From: Luteimonas chenhongjianii
Lineage (GTDB): Bacteria; Pseudomonadota; Gammaproteobacteria; Xanthomonadales; Xanthomonadaceae
Direction: 5' to 3'
DNA: 64,000 bases
Assembly: GCF_002327105.1 (NCBI RefSeq)
Contig: NZ_CP023406.1
Location: 2,480,001 to 2,544,000 of the forward strand
Part shown: positions 61,232 through 64,000 of the stretch, piece after piece
Position numbering within the stretch: position 1 is the stretch's first letter
Layout: each line of letters starts with the position of its first letter
Notes under the pieces: generated by a model
Told to the model about the DNA's origin: nothing
Databases searched by the model: none
What the model saw: the letters and a program-made list of their open reading frames with translations, nothing else
Translations under genes and position numbers: made by a program

Positions 61232-61659
61232 GACGCGCCGGCTGCAGAGGCCGGCACGCACGCTCGCGGTCGGCACTCATCCGCAGGCGGTAGCCAGGGC
61301 CGGAGTATGAAATCCGTCCGCACCCGATCCGACACTTCCATTCCGGGTGAGACGTCCGGACTGTCGTCTGGCCAGCCACGCGAATCCGGGGAAGAGCGCC
61401 CCCGGCGATGACGGCGGGCGCAAGCTGACGACACGGGCGTCGGACGAGGCGCACCGGGCGTTCGGCTCGCGACGGGAAGCCAGCGGGCCAGACCACCGCT
61501 ACCCGGCTCCCCGCACTCGTGTGGCCGGCGCCTGCGCGGCGCGCTCTGCATGCCAGGGGCGCGCCGGAGTCGGGCGACTGCGCAAGCGCGCCGGGGCACA
61601 GGCACCGACGCGTGCGGGATCGAACTGCGATCTCTCACCTGCGCCGATGCTGGTCAGCA
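61232..61659. other. Convergent spacer without a recognised gene
   Basis: There are 428 bases between the TraB-family gene and the end of the RND permease. A GCCGGC/GCCGGC hairpin (61237-61254) lies just after the TraB stop. I see nothing else with coding or RNA character. Confidence 0.5.
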
Positions 61660-64000
61660 TCAGGGCCGGACGACGACGCTGGTCGATCCCCCCCGCGCAC
61701 GCCGGATCAAGCGCGCGGTGCCGTGGCGCATGTCGTCGAGGATCGCGTAGATCGTCGGCAGGAACAGCAGGCTGACCACCGTCGAGAACGCCAGGCCGCC
61801 CGCCACCGCGCGCGCCATTGGCGAGTAGGCCAGCCCGCCCAGCACCACGGTGTCGCTGAGCGAGATCGGGATCATCGCGAGGATCGCAGTGCCCATCGTC
61901 ATCAGGATCGGGCGCAGGCGTTCCCGGCTGCCTTCGACCAGTGCCTCGAGTCGCGGCATGCCGCGCCGGCGCAGATTGTTGATGTGCTCGACCATGATGA
62001 TGCCGTTGTTCACCACCACGCCCATCAGCACCAGGATGCCGATGAAGGCCATCACCGTGAACGAGGTTCCGGTCAGCCAGAACAGCCAGAACACGCCGAA
62101 CATCGAGAACACGACGCAGCTCATGATCGCGGCTGGAAACAGCAGCGATTCGAACACCGCCGCCATCACCACGTAGATCATGACCAGTGCGATGAGCAGG
62201 TTGAACAGCATCTGCCGGCTTGCCGCGGCATCGTCCTCGAAGCCGCTGCCGGAGAAGCTGTAACCGTAGCCGGCTGGAAACTCGACTGTCTCGAGCACCT
62301 GCTCGAGCGCCTTGCGGGCGTCGGGCATGGTGGTTTCGCCGGCGAGATTGGCCTGCAGGGTCAGCGAGGTCTGGCGGTCGTTGCGGTTGATGCGGCTCGC
62401 CGCCGGTTCCACGCGCATGTCCACCAGGCTCGTCAGCGGCACGTTCCGGCCATCGGGCGCGCGCACCATGAAGCTGGCGATATCCGCTTCGCTGTAACTT
62501 TCGGCGCCGGCGAAACGCACCCACACCGGCACTTCGTCCTCGCCCCGGCGGAACTCGCGCAGTTGGCTGCCGCGCAGCGCCAGTCCGACGAACCGCGACA
62601 CCTCTTCCGCGCTGAAGCCGAAGGCCGCCGCGCGGTCGCGGTCGATGCGGATGTTGAGCTCCTGGTTGAGATCGCCCGCGTCCACGCGCACGTCGCGCAG
62701 CGCGGGATTGAGCGACAGCATCGGGATCACCCCATCGGCGATCTCGCGCAGCACCTGGGAGGAGTCACCGACCAGCTGGACCTGGACGCCCTGCCCGGCC
62801 TGCCCGCCGCCCTGGTCGCCACCGCCCACGCCAACTTCGGCGCGTGCCGACTTGGGCAGCGCCTGGCTGATCGCTTCCGACAATGCCTTGGTGTCGCCGA
62901 CATCGTCATTGAAGGTCACGACGGTCCCAGAATCGCCACCTTCGCCGAACCACGAATAGATCTGGCGGATGCGGTACTGCTCGCGGTTGTCTTCGAGGAA
63001 GGTTTCGAAGCGACGCACCTCGTCGGAGCGCTGCTGCAGGTTGTAGCTGCCCTTCCACTGGTAATAGAGCTGGATCTCCTTGCCGCCGCCGCCATCGCCG
63101 AACATGTCGAACTTGGTCTGCGTCATCGGCACCACGCTCAACACGACGACCAGCAGGATGCAGATCACGCTCCAGCCACGATGTTCCAGCGACCAGCGCA
63201 GCAGGCGCGCGTACTGGCGCTGCATGCGCGGGATCAATCCGTTGGGACTGGCGACCGCGGGGGGCGTCTTCATGCGCGCCGACATCATCGGAATCAGGCT
63301 CACCGCGACCAGCCACGACGCCAGCAACGACACCGAGATGGTGATCGCCAGCTGGTTCATGAAGATGCTGATCATGTTGGTTTCGCCCAGGAGATTGGGC
63401 ACGAACACGATGCAGTGGCACAGCGTGCCGGCCGACAGCGCGATGGCGACGTTGCGCGTGCCCACCACCGACGCCAGCCATGGCTGGTCCGGCATGCGTT
63501 CGCGCTCCTGGTAGATGCTCTCCACCACCACGACCGCGTTGTCGACCAGCATGCCGACCGCGAGCAGCAGGCCCATCAGCGACAGCACGTTGAGCGTGAC
63601 GTCGAAGAAGTGCATGAAACCGAGCGTGATGATGAAACAGATCGGAATCGCCAGCGTCACCATCAGCGTGGACGGCCAGTGGCGCAGGAAGAAGTACAGC
63701 ACGATGATCGACAGCACGAGGCCGATCGCGCCCGCCTCCACCAGCTCCAGCAGCGAGGAGGTGACCTCCTCCCCCATGTTCTGGATGACCTTGACGTCGA
63801 CGCCTTCCAGGCCGGCGCCGGTGCGCGCCGCTTCGACTTCGGCGAGTACGTTGCGCGAGACTTCCACCAGATTCGCGTCGCGCTCCTTGTAGATCTCCAG
63901 GCCAACGGCCGCGCGTCCGTCGAGGCGGCGGCCGTAGTCCATGCGCTGCGGCTTGAACTGCACCTGCGCGACGTCCGACAGGCGCAGACCCTGCGGGTTG
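61660..64000 (-). CDS. RND efflux permease (HAE1/AcrB type), 5' end outside window
   Basis: At least 780 residues of a proton-driven inner-membrane pump subunit; the frame stays open to the window edge (13 further codons, NPQGLRLSDVAQV, upstream of 63963). Conserved parts are GLLLAVGMLVDNAVVVVES in helix 4, FVPNLLGETNMISIFMNQL, the second porter half, and VLMGVVVNNGIIMVEHINN in helix 10. Helix 4 has Asp-Asn where AcrB has two Asp. The missing part is about 250 residues. A periplasmic adaptor gene would be expected upstream, outside this window. The substrate is unknown. Confidence 0.92.
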   Translation of the reverse strand, partial: NPQGLRLSDVAQVQFKPQRMDYGRRLDGRAAVGLEIYKERDANLVEVSRNVLAEVEAARTGAGLEGVDVKVIQNMGEEVTSSLLELVEAGAIGLVLSIIVLYFFLRHWPSTLMVTLAIPICFIITLGFMHFFDVTLNVLSLMGLLLAVGMLVDNAVVVVESIYQERERMPDQPWLASVVGTRNVAIALSAGTLCHCIVFVPNLLGETNMISIFMNQLAITISVSLLASWLVAVSLIPMMSARMKTPPAVASPNGLIPRMQRQYARLLRWSLEHRGWSVICILLVVVLSVVPMTQTKFDMFGDGGGGKEIQLYYQWKGSYNLQQRSDEVRRFETFLEDNREQYRIRQIYSWFGEGGDSGTVVTFNDDVGDTKALSEAISQALPKSARAEVGVGGGDQGGGQAGQGVQVQLVGDSSQVLREIADGVIPMLSLNPALRDVRVDAGDLNQELNIRIDRDRAAAFGFSAEEVSRFVGLALRGSQLREFRRGEDEVPVWVRFAGAESYSEADIASFMVRAPDGRNVPLTSLVDMRVEPAASRINRNDRQTSLTLQANLAGETTMPDARKALEQVLETVEFPAGYGYSFSGSGFEDDAAASRQMLFNLLIALVMIYVVMAAVFESLLFPAAIMSCVVFSMFGVFWLFWLTGTSFTVMAFIGILVLMGVVVNNGIIMVEHINNLRRRGMPRLEALVEGSRERLRPILMTMGTAILAMIPISLSDTVVLGGLAYSPMARAVAGGLAFSTVVSLLFLPTIYAILDDMRHGTARLIRRARGGSTSVVVRP

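Overview
This is a high-GC chromosomal window from a gammaproteobacterium of the order Xanthomonadales, most likely a Lysobacter/Luteimonas-type member of the Xanthomonadaceae. The assignment rests on protein similarity and gene order recalled from that group: surE-pcm-yqaA-nlpD, tig-clpP-clpX-lon, an NAD-type isocitrate dehydrogenase, phoB/phoR-ppk-ppx, map-glnD-dapD divergent from rpsB-tsf, and cmk-rpsA-ihfB-lapB. It is mostly housekeeping core genome. I see no phage, insertion sequence, CRISPR array or defence island.

Layout. 0.2-7.4 kb: miaA, a PutP-type symporter, folP, ftsH and rlmE on the minus strand, then yhbY and a DUF498 gene on the plus strand. 7.8-10.6 kb: surE-pcm-yqaA-nlpD on the minus strand, each joined to the next by an ATGA overlap; yqaA is broken by several frame disruptions. 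10.7-18.7 kb: smrA facing the proteostasis block lon, clpX, clpP, tig, then a Bax-inhibitor-1 family membrane protein. 18.8-19.6 kb: five tRNA genes (Pro, Arg, His, Lys, Leu), followed by a decayed FabG-like fragment. 20-23.3 kb: a NhaC-type antiporter, isocitrate dehydrogenase, an AhpD-like protein and a glutaredoxin.

23.4-31.6 kb: a BepA-type periplasmic protease, then phoB preceded by a Pho box, phoR after an unusual 528-base spacer, and ppk and ppx. This links phosphate sensing to polyphosphate turnover. 31.7-38.6 kb: a nitrilase-family hydrolase and an acetyltransferase, rlmJ, another acetyltransferase and mfd. 38.7-45.9 kb: nudix hydrolase, trxC, dapE, yffB, dapD, glnD and map on the minus strand (lysine biosynthesis and nitrogen sensing). 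46.3-48.4 kb: rpsB-tsf behind a long leader. 48.5-56.7 kb (minus strand): cmk, rpsA, ihfB, lapB, a WecA/WbpL-type glycosylphosphotransferase, a WbpM-type dehydratase and galU. This has the frame of the Pseudomonas O-antigen locus with its interior missing.

56.8-61.2 kb: a small L36-type ribosomal protein, a small exported protein, the agmatine deiminase/N-carbamoylputrescine amidase pair of the putrescine pathway, an acetyltransferase and a TraB-family membrane protein. From 61.7 kb to the window end is an RND efflux permease cut off at its 5' end.

No unmistakable new system is present. The points most worth a second look are the broken yqaA inside a translationally coupled operon, the collapsed O-antigen-type locus without lapA, the interrupted phoB-phoR pair, the fabG relic beside a tRNA, and several regulatory structures (Pho box, sigma-32 lon promoter, rpsB leader, ppk-ppx palindrome).
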